Source: Thinopyrum elongatum
Taxonomy: Eukaryota; Streptophyta; Magnoliopsida; Poales; Poaceae
Direction of reading: 5' to 3'
NCBI GenBank assembly: GCA_011799875.1
Contig: CM022302.1
Span: 318,908,144 to 318,972,143, forward strand
DNA: 64,000 bases
In this document: piece after piece, positions 9,501-19,088 of the stretch
How the letters are laid out: the number at the start of each line of letters is the position of its first letter
Position numbering within the stretch: position 1 is the first letter of the stretch
Position numbers and translations under genes: made by a program
Notes under the pieces: model-generated
Told to the model about the DNA's origin: nothing
The model's input: the letters and a program-made list of their open reading frames with translations, nothing else
Database searches by the model: none

Positions 9501-11959
9501 ATGTAGTTCATCTACACGGACCCGAAGTTCATCACTGCAGCGCCACATAGAAAGCTAGAAAAACATCTTTTGTTCTTAATATTGGGATATTAATATTGCA
9601 AGAGTACCTTACAGCATGTAAAAGTACTTCTGTTGTTACAATACCTCAAACATCAGATCTTCTATCTGAGAGAAGTACAAGTTAGCAGCCATCATCCTTG
9701 CTAACAAGCAAACATCACGTGTGACCTCCCGTGTAACCCTTGGATTTCCTATGAAACAAGAGAGTATAAGATAAGTTCTAACAATATTTATTATGGACAG
9801 GAAAACAGCCTCTAGTTCTACCTAAAATATTATGTCCGGACCAACCAAAATATATGTAGTGTGGGCCGAACAAGTCCCGGACAGTCCGGCCAATTGTTCG
9901 GGCCTTGCTTATCTAGTTCTAATATATACATCTCAAGATGGCTTCAAATTGAAAAACGTGTGCTCCTGCAGAGGATCCAGATACGGCCAAACAGTCCAGC
10001 CAAATTCGGCGTCCAGACTAATGCCCTCCAAGTTAGGTTAGTTTGACAATTTGAACGGAAATTGGAGTCATTTTCTTGTTCTTGTACGGAAAGTCTAGCC
10101 GCCTCATATATAGATGAGAGGTGATGGCCGATTGAACAGCACAATCGATCAATCAATCTACCACTTTTACCTTTTACAATGGTAAAAATGCCAACTTTTA
10201 CCTTTTACTGTTTTGGCTATTATGGTCGCATATGACCTCCAAGGGAGATGACCCAAAAAACAAAGTTGTTTGTCATGACGAAGCGCACAACTTTCATGTT
10301 GACCACTTCTTCATTTGAGGCCATATTAAGGACGTTTTTGTGCAGGCCAAAATCTGGTGTACACTCACATGTACCACTACGAAATCTGGTATCTTCCCTG
10401 CAAAAAGGTCTAGTACGTATAACAGACTCTTCGTAAAAGCATAATTCCCTTTCCTAAATGATCACTGATGTACAAAGTGGCATAGGAGAAAGTACCATCA
10501 CGGTCACCACCCATCCAGGAGGAGAACTGAATGAGAGGGGCGTCGTAAGGAAGACGCTCATTAATCCCAATATTTTTCAAAGCAGTGTCAATACGGCGCA
10601 AGAATTTTGGTACACCCTTCCATATAGTTTCATGGAAATAACTCATTCCGGCACGCATTTCATCCTGAGGAGTGGGAGGTGTCCTGCGGATTTCATCTGT
10701 TCGGAAGGCAGCTTGAATCTGTGAAACGTGTTAAGAGATGAATCAAAAGAGAAAAACGTGATGGGACATACGATTTTTCACATACATTTAAAGTTTTAAA
10801 TTTGCATATAATAAGCTACGCGTACCATGTTGCAATAGATTATTTACATTATCTCATTATCTTATTTGACTAAAGATGAATATGTGACCACTTTGATCAA
10901 ATCATACTGAGATCTTGTGTTGAATGTGTCATGAAAGCTATCATAGGTGTGGGTTTATAACAGTTAAGAAGGGTACAGGCTACATATTAAATGGGCAGTT
11001 CCAGCTATTCGAAAATAATACTCCTACTAGTCAAGAAAGGTTTTGGTGTACCCTTTATATTGAAAGATCAATTTTACTTTATAATATTCTCATCTCAAAT
11101 TGACAATTTTCTTTAATTTACCTCCCTCTGCAGAGCCTCATCGAGCTCCTGCTTGTCATCGGCAGTGATATCCTTTGCATACAACTGCCTCAGGCAATTC
11201 CGGATCCTGCACAATCAATTAACGCCCCGAAATTTTAGAGTCTCCACAAAGGCGAAAGCAATGGGAGTGGGATTCATTGTCCAACACCGCACCTCCCGTG
11301 CTTCTGGAGCAGGGACCTCCTGACGGATTGCGTGGGGTGCGCTGTGAACACAAGATCGACAGTCTGGTTCTTGAGTGCATCGAACACCTCCTCACGGGAC
11401 TTTCCGAGCTCGGAGACCAGCCGTTTGAGTGTCTCCTCAATGTCGGACTCGGTGGGCGCTGATGCCTCGTCACCGAAGTCCCCCCGCTTGAGCTTGCTCC
11501 GGCGGCGGAACGCGATCTGCACCTCCTCGGCCAGGTTTGCGAGGTTGAGCATGTGCGAGAACGAGCTGGAGACGACGATGGAATCAGCGGGAGACAGACT
11601 GGTGAGCTTGCTCCCGAGCTCGGCTATCCGGGCCTCGTCCCGATCGGTCTCGTACTCCGCCGAGAGCTCGTAGCACTCCTGCACCTGCATAGGAGAAGAG
11701 AACCAAACAGTCCGTATGGGCATGACGTCGGACAGATGGTGTGCGGATCTGGGAAGTAGAGGAGACGGGAAGGGCGCACAAATTCGCGGAGGTGGGGGCC
11801 GTGCAAGTCCTGGAGGATGTCGAGGAAGCGGTCGACGAGGAGGGCGTCGTACTCGACGAGTTTGTCGTCCTCGGAGACCTTGCCGGGGACGAGGAGCCGC
11901 AGCTGCGCGTCGATCGACTGGTGCCGCTCCATTGCGGCCTTCCCCGAGGGCGCCGCCAT
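1..11959 (-). CDS. ppc: Plant-type phosphoenolpyruvate carboxylase, exons 1-8; gene continues past window start
   Basis: PEPC adds bicarbonate to phosphoenolpyruvate to give oxaloacetate and phosphate in the cytosol, feeding the TCA cycle and, in some plants, C4 or CAM photosynthesis. Eight exons on the minus strand (11780-11959, 11293-11684, 11122-11206, 10496-10718, 9645-9748, 9467-9554, 618-772, 1-539) have GT/AG borders and join in frame for 1,766 nt (about 589 of the usual 960-970 residues) with no stop. The N-terminus carries the regulatory phosphorylation motif [11 protein letters not shown], which marks the plant-type rather than the bacterial-type enzyme. FTAHPTQS holds a conserved catalytic histidine, and GGDRDGNPR spans exons 4 and 5. 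The later FHGRGGxxGRGGGP motif lies outside the window. Intron 6 is inflated to 8.7 kb by transposons, and a MULE sits just upstream. The reading frame looks functional; whether it is expressed cannot be seen. Confidence 0.95.
618..772 (-). CDS. ppc: PEPC exon 7
   Basis: Encodes [20 protein letters not shown] and onward to STFTNVEM, from a GCTGCAG acceptor to a GTGAGC donor, ending on a codon boundary. Confidence 0.94.
1367..1490 (+). repeat. Copia 5' LTR, 3' end missing
   Basis: Matches the 3' LTR from TGTTGAACCGG up to GACACGAGCTGGT and then diverges. The terminal stretch ending CTTCCAACA found at 5636-5656 is absent here. Confidence 0.85.
1491..1980. repeat. CTG/CAG-rich tract replacing the Copia LTR end and leader
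   Basis: Dense GCTGCTG triplets, especially 1642-1680 and 1735-1965, lie between the broken LTR and gag. Open frames through it are leucine- or cysteine-rich on one strand and serine/glutamine-rich on the other. They reflect triplet composition and I do not call them genes. Confidence 0.6.
1981..2611. repeat. Imperfect inverted repeat inside Copia gag
   Basis: The segment 1981-2200 reappears as its reverse complement at about 2400-2611 (for example GATCGAGCTGTTGCCCAC at 2099 and its complement near 2489), with about 200 bp of normal gag between the arms. Both arms encode the gag N-terminal region ([20 protein letters not shown] in arm 1). Identity is roughly 85% by eye. Confidence 0.85.
2015..5487 (+). 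pseudogene. Copia gag-pol remnant
   Basis: In order: gag ([34 protein letters not shown] near 2655); a damaged zinc knuckle [17 protein letters not shown] near 2986, with the third zinc ligand position altered; a protease motif [11 protein letters not shown] near 3260; a pre-integrase region at 3590-3810 with [15 protein letters not shown]; then a jump over most of the integrase. Reverse transcriptase resumes at 3984 ([40 protein letters not shown]) and shifts frame near 4300. RNase H is at 5239-5487 ([24 protein letters not shown]) and ends normally at the stop before the 3' LTR. It cannot encode a working polyprotein. Confidence 0.9.
4592..4752 (-). mobile_element. Au-type SINE inserted in the Copia RT region
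   Basis: On the minus strand it has tRNA-like pol III promoter boxes: box A around TGCAGTGGTAAAGCTGC and box B GGGTTCAAGTCC. The body is the familiar Au SINE, including the stretch around GGACCCTGCGCAAG and GAGCTACATGCACTGGGC. Flanking 14-bp direct repeats GCAGCCCCTACTCT (4578-4591) and GCAGCCCCTGCTCT (4753-4766) are the TSD. Family name from recognition, not alignment. Confidence 0.88.
5495..5656 (+). repeat. Copia 3' LTR
   Basis: A 162-bp LTR running from TGTTGAACCGG to CTTCCAACA, directly after the RNase H stop and a purine-rich GAGGGGGAA tract, followed by the TSD ATAAC. Confidence 0.88.
5826..9120 (-). mobile_element. RTE-clade non-LTR retrotransposon
   Basis: The 3' end, at low coordinates, is a (TTG)n tail seen on the plus strand as ACAACAACAACAACAAC, typical of plant RTE elements. 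A 13-bp TSD TTATCGAATCATC flanks it at 5813-5825 and 9121-9133. The 5' untranslated part is about 8746-9120. At 3.3 kb it is close to full length. It lies in the same orientation as PEPC. Confidence 0.92.
5909..8745 (-). pseudogene. RTE endonuclease-reverse transcriptase ORF, broken
   Basis: From 8745: an apurinic-type endonuclease with [31 protein letters not shown] and [11 protein letters not shown]. An in-frame stop follows near 8130 (HSS*IDFIL, probably CAG to TAG). The linker and RT run 8073-7264 and then lose frame near 7265 and 6930. The RT catalytic motif is [11 protein letters not shown] (about 6670) and [20 protein letters not shown] lies just before it. The C-terminal [12 protein letters not shown] and [14 protein letters not shown] at 5909 is typical of plant RTE. 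At least three breaks make it non-autonomous. Confidence 0.9.
9467..9554 (-). CDS. ppc: PEPC exon 6
   Basis: Encodes [20 protein letters not shown] and then SKKSAKHYI, from a TTCTAG acceptor to a GTAACA donor. The next coding exon lies 8.7 kb away. Confidence 0.93.
9645..9748 (-). CDS. ppc: PEPC exon 5
   Basis: Encodes [20 protein letters not shown] and then [15 protein letters not shown]. The acceptor is TCATAG and the donor GTATTG. Confidence 0.94.
9749..10495 (-). other. PEPC intron 4
   Basis: A 747-bp intron. Around 9834-9910 there are repeated CCGGAC/GTCCGG motifs, and around 10158-10215 a short repeat of CTTTTACCTTTTAC. These may be remnants of a small non-autonomous element, but I could not define ends or a TSD. 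Confidence 0.7.
10496..10718 (-). CDS. ppc: PEPC exon 4
   Basis: Encodes [30 protein letters not shown] and [10 protein letters not shown], ending one base into the following glycine codon at a GTACTT donor. Exon 5 completes the codon. Confidence 0.95.
10719..11121 (-). other. PEPC intron 3
   Basis: A 403-bp AT-rich intron between exons 3 and 4. I see no recognisable element or other coding signal in it. Confidence 0.85.
11122..11206 (-). CDS. ppc: PEPC exon 3
   Basis: An 85-nt exon encoding [20 protein letters not shown] and then LDEALQRE, bounded by a TGTGCAG acceptor and a GTAAAT donor. Confidence 0.93.
11293..11684 (-). CDS. ppc: PEPC exon 2 with the HPTQS catalytic motif
   Basis: The acceptor ATGCAG precedes [11 protein letters not shown]. 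The exon encodes [27 protein letters not shown] and [11 protein letters not shown], all PEPC signatures. It ends in LLQKHGR at a GTGCGG donor. The arginine codon is split between exons 2 and 3. Confidence 0.95.
11780..11959 (-). CDS. ppc: PEPC exon 1 with start codon and phosphorylation motif
   Basis: The ATG at 11957-11959 begins [20 protein letters not shown], aligned with known plant PEPC N-termini. The regulatory serine is in SIDAQL. The exon ends in HGPHLREF at a GT donor (GTGCGC), so intron 1 is only 95 bp. Confidence 0.95.
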
Positions 11960-12130
11960 CTGGCTGCGCGCCCGCGCCTGCGTTAAATCAAGCGGATCCC
12001 CTCTGGGGTCTGCGGGCAGCTCGCGCGGATCCTCCGGGGCGTGCTCGCACGTGGAGGCGGCGGTGGAGGCTCGTCGGCGTGGGATGAGGGATATGGGGCG
12101 GAACTATAGGTAGGCAGAGATCGGAGTCTT
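11960..12130 (-). promoter_or_regulatory. PEPC 5' untranslated and proximal promoter sequence
   Basis: The 171 bp between the PEPC ATG and the MULE TSD. It is GC-rich near the gene, and 12107-12130 carries the first copy of a direct repeat (see 12107-17762). No TATA box is certain here, so transcription may start in this stretch, within the MULE, or in the original promoter now displaced beyond 17735. Confidence 0.5.
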
Positions 12131-12527
12131 CTTTTTTAGGGGCGATTTGATTATTTGCCACCCTTTTACTTTGGACTTTCACAATTTGCCGCTAGTTAGA
12201 TTGTAATTGATCTGGTGACACTTATTACTTTGTGCTTTGATCTTTTGTCACTCTTCAACACAAAAACAATCTATGAAAATAGTAGACAAACTAAGTAGAC
12301 AAAATAGAGGACCATTCTACCCTTGGACCCAAACAAAGCACATCCCGTCCAAAATCACAGCCGCCGCTGCTGTACGCGCTGCTCCCCCGCCGCCGCTGTA
12401 CTTGCTGCTCCCCGTCATCGCTGTACCTGCTGCTCTATGGCCTTCGCCCTCTCATGCTCCTCCTGCTGCCCCACTGCTCCCTGCGCCCCCTCTTTCCCCG
12501 TTCAAACTCCATTATATATCTCCATAA

Positions 12528-12990
12528 GCTCAAAGTTGAAATGCATAACGCCGTTGAACCAATGATCCAAATTGCATGAAACTTTCTCAGATTAGTCACA
12601 CAGATATGAATGATTTATTGTAATTTTTTGAATTTTTTCTGACAACTTTTAAATTTCGGTCAAAATGTGGTCAAACTAGTTAAGTTCAAAGTTGAAATGC
12701 ATTTTGCCATTGAACTGATGATTCAAATTGCATGAAACTTTCCCAGATTAGTCGTACATATATGATTGAATTTCTGAAATTATTTGAAACTTTTCTAACA
12801 ACTTCAAATTTCGGCCAAAATATGATTAAACTAGTTAAGCTCAAAGTTGAAATGCATTTTGCCGTTGAACCAATGATCCAAATTGCATAAAACTTTTCCA
12901 GATTAGTCACACATGTATGAATGATTTTCTGTAATTCTTAGAAATTTTTCTGGGTGGTTCAAAAAAAATGTTCAAATTTTGGGCAGCATT
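12528..12990. repeat. ~155-bp tandem repeat, three copies, in the MULE
   Basis: The phrase CTCAAAGTTGAAATGCAT followed by TGAACCAATGATCCAAATTGC recurs starting near 12530, 12684 and 12840. It lies in the non-coding part between the left terminal repeat and the end of the transposase gene. 12991-13447 is AT-rich and non-coding, with loose repeats of a TTACAACCAAAAGCAT motif. Confidence 0.85.
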
Positions 12991-13447
12991 TTGGCTCAAT
13001 TTGGACAGCATTTTGCCTGTTAATTCACTTTTGAAGATATGTATGCACAAAATAGAAAAATTCAAACATATATTTCCAGATGGACATATTCATACACCAT
13101 GACATAATATCAAGACAATATAGCGAAATAAAGCATTTAACATGATCATACACCATCTACCATAATCTATTCTTGCTGCCATGTTTTACAACCAAAAGCA
13201 TGAGGCCATAGTAGCTGCCATGTTACAACCAAAAGCATAAAGAAATAGTTGCTACCATGCTGTCATGTTACATCCAAAGTAAAGGATGCTAAGTCTGTCA
13301 TATTACAACCAAAAGTATAGAGAAGATCAAGCACAACACTAGTACTTCCTTCTCTTCGGGGTTAACTTTCTAACTTTTGAGCTTGAGGCCATGTCGTATG
13401 CTATCATGGTGTCCTCTATGGTAGAGGTAGGTTTCTGCGACACCTCA

Positions 13448-16400
13448 TCAGCCAATGCCATGGCCAACATCCTTCTTGTCACTGGATTGGGACTTCCTTG
13501 GAGACTCTGTGGCGATCATGTGCCTTGTTGGAGTGACAGCCACATCAAGTTGTGGTGCTGCATGTGTTGCCTCATCAGCCAACGCCGAAGCCAACATGCT
13601 GCATGTATTGAGAAATGTAATAAGTGCAAGTTAAAATAGACATTGCTATAGTATGTGGATGTGTTACCTTCTTGTCACTGGATTGGGACTGCCTTGGAGA
13701 CTTTGTGGTATAGTGATCATGTGCCTATTGGGAGTGACAACTTCAGGTTGTTGGGCTGCAACTTCAGGTTCCGGTGCCGAGGCATCATCATCAGCTGGAT
13801 ATCTTGGTGCTCTCTTCTTTCTTTTCCTGCACATAAACAAGTTAGTACATAGTAAAACAAGTGATGAAATAAACATTGATCATTTACAAGTACCTTGGCT
13901 TTGGTCCATTCAACGGACACATGGACTGCCTGTGGCCTAAAATGTGACATCTTTTGCATCTATTCTTGCTGCCTAGCTGTTTTGGCTCTTTCTTCTTTTT
14001 AGGACCACCATCTCCACCTTCGAAGAAGCTCTTGTACCTGTTCTTTCTAGGCCTTCCAACACCTCTTTTCTTGGCTAATGGAGCCTCCATGTCAAATGGA
14101 AATTGTACATGTGGCCATTGAGACCTATTTGTCAATGGCTCAATCTCTCCAGCATATGCTGCCCGAAACTTCTCTAGAGAGAAATAGTCATGCACATAAT
14201 CCTCCCATCTGGGGTTCCTTCTATCTAGCAAGAAAGCAAGTGCATGCTCACAAGGCTTCCCTGTGTGCTGCCACTCCAAGCACGTGCACTCGCTTTGGTC
14301 AGTTTTCACGACATGTCGCAAGTTGTATTTACTTGTGTCCCTCACCTCACAACTTGCAACTCCAGATTTCCCAACTTTCAAATGTTTAAGTCCCCTTGTC
14401 CTATTATGAATCTGTTGGATGATGGCTGGAATAATTTTTCCTTTCAGTTTCATTCCAATCTTTCTCCTTTTCTCATGAAGTTTCATGACTAGCTCTCTAA
14501 GAGTGCCAGCTAGCTCATCAGGTGGCAAATCTTTGTAATCTTTAATCCAACCATTAAAAGACTCGGCAAGGTTATTGTTGATGTAATCACATTTAATGGA
14601 GGGGTCAAACATGCATCTCATCCATTTTAAGCTGTGGTACCTTGAAAGATATTCATGCACATCAGGTGCTTCTGCTAGGATTTTATTCATGTGGTAGTTA
14701 AAAACTTGTGGCCTATATGCCCTAGCAGCTGGCCACATTCTGCCAAACATATCTCCTTGGAACTTTTTAGAGAAGTTAGCCATGAGATGCCTAAAACACT
14801 CCCTTTGATCTGCATGAGGGAATATTTTTTTGACTGCATTCTCTAAACCTTTACATGCATCTGTGCATATAGCTAGAGGGGAAACATGACCTAATGCCTT
14901 GTTGAGTTGTGACATGAACCATGTCCAATTTTTGTCGGTTTCACCATCAATGAATGCAAATGCTACAGGATACATCCAATTATGCCCATCTAATGTTGTA
15001 CAAGCGGCTAAGTGACCTCTCCATTTACCGGTGAGTGCAGTTGAGTCTATACTAAGATATGGTCTACAACCAGCTTTAAAGCCATCAATGCAAGGTTTAA
15101 GAGCCATAAAGAATCGGTTAAAGCGAACTATACCGTCAACCATCTTCATATCCACCTCTACAATGCTGCCTGGGGATCTCTTCTCAACTTCCGCTTTGAA
15201 GTTAAACAAATATTGAAAACTTTGCCTCATGCTACCATAAATCTCTTTTTGTGCTATATCTTTGCCTTTCCACACTGTATGATACTCAATGGTAGTGCCA
15301 TATGTATCTTGCAAATTCTCCAACAGCTCTTTGCATCCAATTGTAGGGTCACTCTGTATAAGGGGTACGGTCCTCTGTGCTACCCATCCTTGAGATGTCA
15401 TGCTGCTTTTTATCCTACCGGTAGAGGAGCACTTGTGCTTCACAGAAATCTTGGTAACCTGCAATACAATAGGAAGCCCATCAGATCATAGGATAAACAT
15501 AGAAAAAACAACAACAATAACAATGCTTAAAAGCCCATCATGACATAGGATAAACATAGAAAAAACATCAACAATAACAATGCTTAAAAGCCCATCACAA
15601 CATAGGATAAACACAGAAAAACATCAACAATACTTAAAAAAAAATTAGTACCCTTATGCTTTGTCCATCAGTCCTCACTCTGGCTGTAATCCTCCATGGA
15701 CAACCCTTGGCTCTACATTTGCCAAGATATCTTTTCTTATCAGTCTTATATCCCCAAATGTCGATCTCCCTTTTAATTCCATATTGTCTGATAGCCATCC
15801 TAAAATCTTTCATTGAAGGAAACAAAGCACCAAGATACATCTGCGGGTTCTCTTTGTCATATGCAATCTCCTCATCTGGTGGCACACTATCATCCACGGG
15901 AATGGCAGCCTCAATGCAAAGCTGACGGTCCTCCTCATCGGTCATGTAAACTTCCTCACTAGGTGGAGAAGGTGGTGGCTCAGGGACCGCCTCCTCGTTG
16001 ATACCAAGAAGATCGCACATATTCTCTTCGGTTATGGGAATGTCGACATCGTTAATACCAAGAGGATCGCACATATTGTCTTCTTCAGTTATGGGAGGAG
16101 CTATCTCAATCAAGCTCCAATCTATGAGGGGGAGTGGTTCTTCCTGATTAACCACGAAGGACTCACATCTCTCAGTACTATCAACCACATCAAAAACAGT
16201 TTGAGATTGCATTGTGGCTGGGTGGTCAACATCATCCGGTGAAAACTCCACATCATCAGGAAAAACTCTATATTGGCTACCCATTGTCTGTGCCATCTCG
16301 AAAGCTGACAAGTTTGAATTGTCAACAACCACAGAGGAGCTAGCACTGCATTCTACAGATTTGTTAGTTGTCTTTTTTGGAGCAGCTGGTTGTTTGGGAG

Positions 16401-16884
16401 CAGCTGGCTTTTTCGGAGCAGCTTGCTTTTTCGGAGCAGCTGGCTGTTTGGGAGTAGCTGACTTTTTGGGAGCGCGCGGCTGTTTGGGAGCACGCGGCTG
16501 TTTTGGAGCCCGATTTCCTACTTTCTTTGCATTGGGTGCCTCCAATGTAACAACCTCAGCTAACAGAAATGATTTCTTGGCCTCAAAGTCCCAATGATTG
16601 CCAATAAAGTGTGAATTCAGTTGCTGACCATTAAGTACAAGATCAACTGTGCTCTCGACGGTGTCTAATGCAAACAACCGCACCTCCTGGCCTATCCCCA
16701 TTTTGATATGTTCTGCCACAGCTTCATTGAAGCTAACCCATGACATACCAGAAATGTTGAAATCAAACACAACATCATGCTTGTCAACAACTTGCTCGCT
16801 TCCATCATCAAGCTTGTAGACATAACGAGCTACTCTAATAGTTAATGTGAACACCAACGGCGGCGGAGGCGGCCTACTCGACAA
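13448..16884 (-). CDS. MULE transposase (MuDRA-like), four exons
   Basis: Exons 15652-16884, 13894-15458, 13668-13826 and 13448-13598 join in frame to 3,108 nt (1,035 residues plus stop), all with GT/AG borders. N-terminal half: a degree of PB1-like sequence, a lysine/proline repeat region (APKQPAAPKK units, about residues 125-170), acidic repeats, and a MuDR-type zinc-binding segment (CRAKGCPWRI). Exon 2 holds the MULE DDE core: SIDSTALTGKW, ICTDACKGLENA and NLAESFNGWIKDY supply the acidic residues. A SWIM zinc finger (CTCLEWQHTGKPCEHA) and a CCHC knuckle (CKRCHILGHRQSMC) follow. The protein would cut and join the terminal repeats in the nucleus. The start at 16884 is the first ATG of the open frame. 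It is unusual in this window for having no visible break; the exon 3-4 splices are inferred. Confidence 0.88.
15476..15640. repeat. 60-bp tandem repeat in MULE transposase intron 1
   Basis: Three copies of a unit containing CATAGGATAAACATAGAAAA and AACAATGCTTAAAAGCCCAT fill most of the 193-bp intron 15459-15651. Confidence 0.85.
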
Positions 16885-17726
16885 TGACCAATAACGAACA
16901 ATATACGATGGAGTTAGAGTCTATTCGCTAACGTGCATTCAGATGAGCACCAAAAAGAAGCTACTTTGCTTTCTCACCTCAGCTCCGGAACAAACAAAAG
17001 AGGAAAGTCGAAGCCATCTGCAACAACGTGCTCACCCGTCTCCGGTTCAGCCATCTCCAACACCTAGCTCATCTGCAACAACAAGCAAGCAAACAATCAT
17101 GAGGCTCCAGCAGCAAGCAAGCAATCATGAGATCTCCACGAGCAGCAGCTGCTCCCCGGCGGCCCGCCACGCACGGCCAAGTGCAGCAGCAGTGTCGCGC
17201 GCACGGGCACGCGGGCGACGGGGACGCACGGGCAAGCGGTGGCCGGAGCGGCGGCGCACAGGCAGGTGGTTGCCGGCGGCGGAGCAAAACGCGAGGGGCT
17301 GCGGAGCAAAATGCGAGGGGCGGCGGCGGCGACTAGTCACCCTAACCCTATGTGGCCGGGGAGAGGAGCGGGAGAGAGGGAGGGAGAGGGAGAGAGAGAC
17401 TCACCTCCTGCCCGGGATGTAGCCGCCGCCGTCGAGTACCACCAGGGCTGCCGCCGTTGATGACCAATGGCGGCGAGTCACGTCCAGTAGCCGCCGCCGT
17501 CTCATGTGCGAGAGAAGGGGATGAGAACGACGAGAACGACGACCGACTGGAGCAATTCCTGGTCAATCGATTCGCAAGGGTATTTTGGTCTTTGTTTGCG
17601 GGACCCACTTGCCAGAGGGCAAATTAGCAAAGTGCCAGGAAAAGGATGTCATCGGATCAATTACAAAGTAACGGAGGGCAAATCATCAAACTACAAAATA
17701 AGTGGTGGCAAATAATCAAATACCCC
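16885..17726. other. MULE 5' leader, GC-rich segment and right terminal repeat
   Basis: Upstream of the transposase ATG. 17100-17540 is strongly GC-rich with many overlapping alanine/arginine-rich open frames on both strands, which I read as composition effects. 17590-17726 is the right terminal inverted repeat. The transposase promoter should lie here. Confidence 0.6.
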
Positions 17727-17735
17727 CTTTTTTAG

Positions 17736-17833
17736 GTGAGGCAGAGAGCGGAGTCTTCTTCTTGGCCTGCCGGCCTCCGTTCGTCGTTTCCTCACTAGTC
17801 GCCGACAAACAGGTCCAGACATCTATCTATCTA
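17736..17833. promoter_or_regulatory. Displaced PEPC upstream sequence
   Basis: The sequence that directly continued the PEPC 5' flank before the MULE landed, up to the Stowaway MITE. It may hold original promoter elements, but I cannot assign any. Confidence 0.4.
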
Positions 17834-17917
17834 CCCCCTCTGTTCTGTTATATAAGGTGTATTATTTTTGAATTTTATGAAAAAACAAATACACCTTATA
17901 TAAAGGAACGGAGGAAG
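17834..17917. mobile_element. Stowaway-type MITE
   Basis: An 84-bp element with inverted repeats (CCCCCTCTGTTCTGTTATAT; right end TATAAAGGAACGGAGGAAG), TA target duplications at 17832-17833 and 17918-17919, and a fold-back core around AAGGTGTATT and AATACACCTT. Confidence 0.85.
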
Positions 17918-18778
17918 TACTATCTATCTATCTACTACCCCTATAAAAGGAAGAGAGAGGGCAGATCCAAACAATCAGACCCGTCCATCTACAAAATCTG
18001 ATGGACCATAATCCTCCCGTGGTTAACGCTACAAGCCACACTTAAGCCACTAAATCCTAGACCACTAACCCTATCCACCCTGACGAAAAAAAACAACTGT
18101 TGCGCACAACACCCACGCCCGCACGATCTCTCGCCCGCTCCTCCTCCTGCCTCCCGCGCCGCCCGCCTCCCCTCCCGCGTCCGTCGCCTCCCCTCCCTCG
18201 CCGGCCTACCTCTCCTCCCTCGCCGGCCTACCTTTCCTCCCTCGTCGACCTGCCTCCTGCGCCGGGCACCGCCTCCCGCGCTGGTTCGACCGCCGCCGCC
18301 GCCGGTCCTCTTCTGCTTCCCAGCGTACAAATGTGACCTGTGAGCAGCCCCCCCACCCCCCCGCGTCGGTCCTCCTCTGCTGCCCCAAGAACGTCGCCGC
18401 CCGCCGGTCTACCTCTGCTGCCCCAAGAACGCCCCCCGCCGGTCTGCCTCTGCTGCCATCCAGTATATGTTCCATACACAATAGAATTGATGCTTGCGGT
18501 TATGATTGTACGCATTATGTTTGTAGATGTAATAGACAGTGGTGAAGATCAGTCAATTTTGCAGCAAAAGCAAATTTCTAGACAAATATTCAGGGCGGTG
18601 TTGTGGCTGCATTCGTACACTGCTATTTTCCAAAATGTTTTTGTGACAATGAAAGGATTGAACATCAGTCATGATCATTTTAACCTTGTTGTTCCACTTT
18701 GTTTGATGATTACAGTATAAATCTGCGCAATAGTGCAATGGTGGATATCTTACACGTTTAATCATAACTAGTGGTTGG

Positions 18779-18797
18779 GGCGCCACTTGGTGGCGCC
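18779..18797 (-). other. Helitron 3' terminal hairpin
   Basis: GGCGCCAC-TTG-GTGGCGCC on the plus strand: an 8-bp perfect stem and 3-nt loop, 7 nt from the CTAG end, the usual Helitron termination hairpin position. Confidence 0.9.
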
Positions 18798-19088
18798 GCT
18801 TAGGCGTGATGGTGCGGTGCCTAGTTTGCTGCTGCCCATTTAGTTGGCTTGTTTGGTCCATGTTGTGTACATGTGCATTTCTATTCATATGCATAAGTAA
18901 GTCACTTGGATAAGTCTCCCAAAACAATCAAGTTATATGAGGTGATGTTTATCACAGGTTGATTTGTTAGGAAAGCAAGCATCTAGTGCACATGTATATA
19001 GGACATTAGGCATGTGTTGAAAAATTGTAATTTCAAATCAACTTAAACTAATTGTAGAGATAATGAGGACCACCCAAGGTAGCACATA

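Larger units (their letters stand above)
12140..17726 (-). mobile_element. Mutator-like DNA transposon (MULE), putatively autonomous
   Basis: A perfect 9-bp TSD CTTTTTTAG lies at 12131-12139 and 17727-17735, the length Mutator elements generate. The terminal inverted repeats start GGGCGATTTGATTATTTGCC (left) and GGGGTATTTGATTATTTGCC (right, reverse complement) and stay recognisably similar for roughly 110 bp. It contains a four-exon MuDRA-type transposase gene with no stop codon, tandem repeats near the left end, and a GC-rich segment at the right end. Length is 5,587 bp. It sits between the PEPC start codon and the rest of the PEPC upstream sequence. Confidence 0.95.
12107..17762. repeat. 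Pre-existing ~30-bp direct repeat flanking the MULE
   Basis: AGGTAGGCAGAGATCGGAGT at 12108 onward and AGGTGAGGCAGAGAGCGGAG at 17734 onward, each followed by TCTTCTT, lie outside the MULE ends. Before insertion they would have been adjacent, a short tandem duplication in the PEPC upstream region. They are distinct from the 9-bp TSD between them. Confidence 0.7.

Noticed and set aside
1..11959. PEPC as a processed or dead pseudogene
   Set aside because: Introns are present, all exon joins are in frame and key motifs are kept in the visible 589 codons.
12528..12990. CRISPR-like repeat array
   Set aside because: Units are about 155 bp in direct tandem with no spacers, inside a plant transposon.
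15634..16884. Lysine/proline-rich APKK repeat protein taken as a host structural protein
   Set aside because: It splices in frame to the MULE transposase core and lies wholly inside the element, so it is the transposase N-terminal half.
17030..17630. Arginine/alanine-rich open frames in the MULE right end
   Set aside because: Compositional, overlapping on both strands, inside the leader and terminal repeat of the element.
18100..18720. A two-copy host gene in the duplicated unit (also at 33490-34220)
   Set aside because: The GC-rich first part is made of minisatellite-like repeats, frames differ between copies and no known domain appears.
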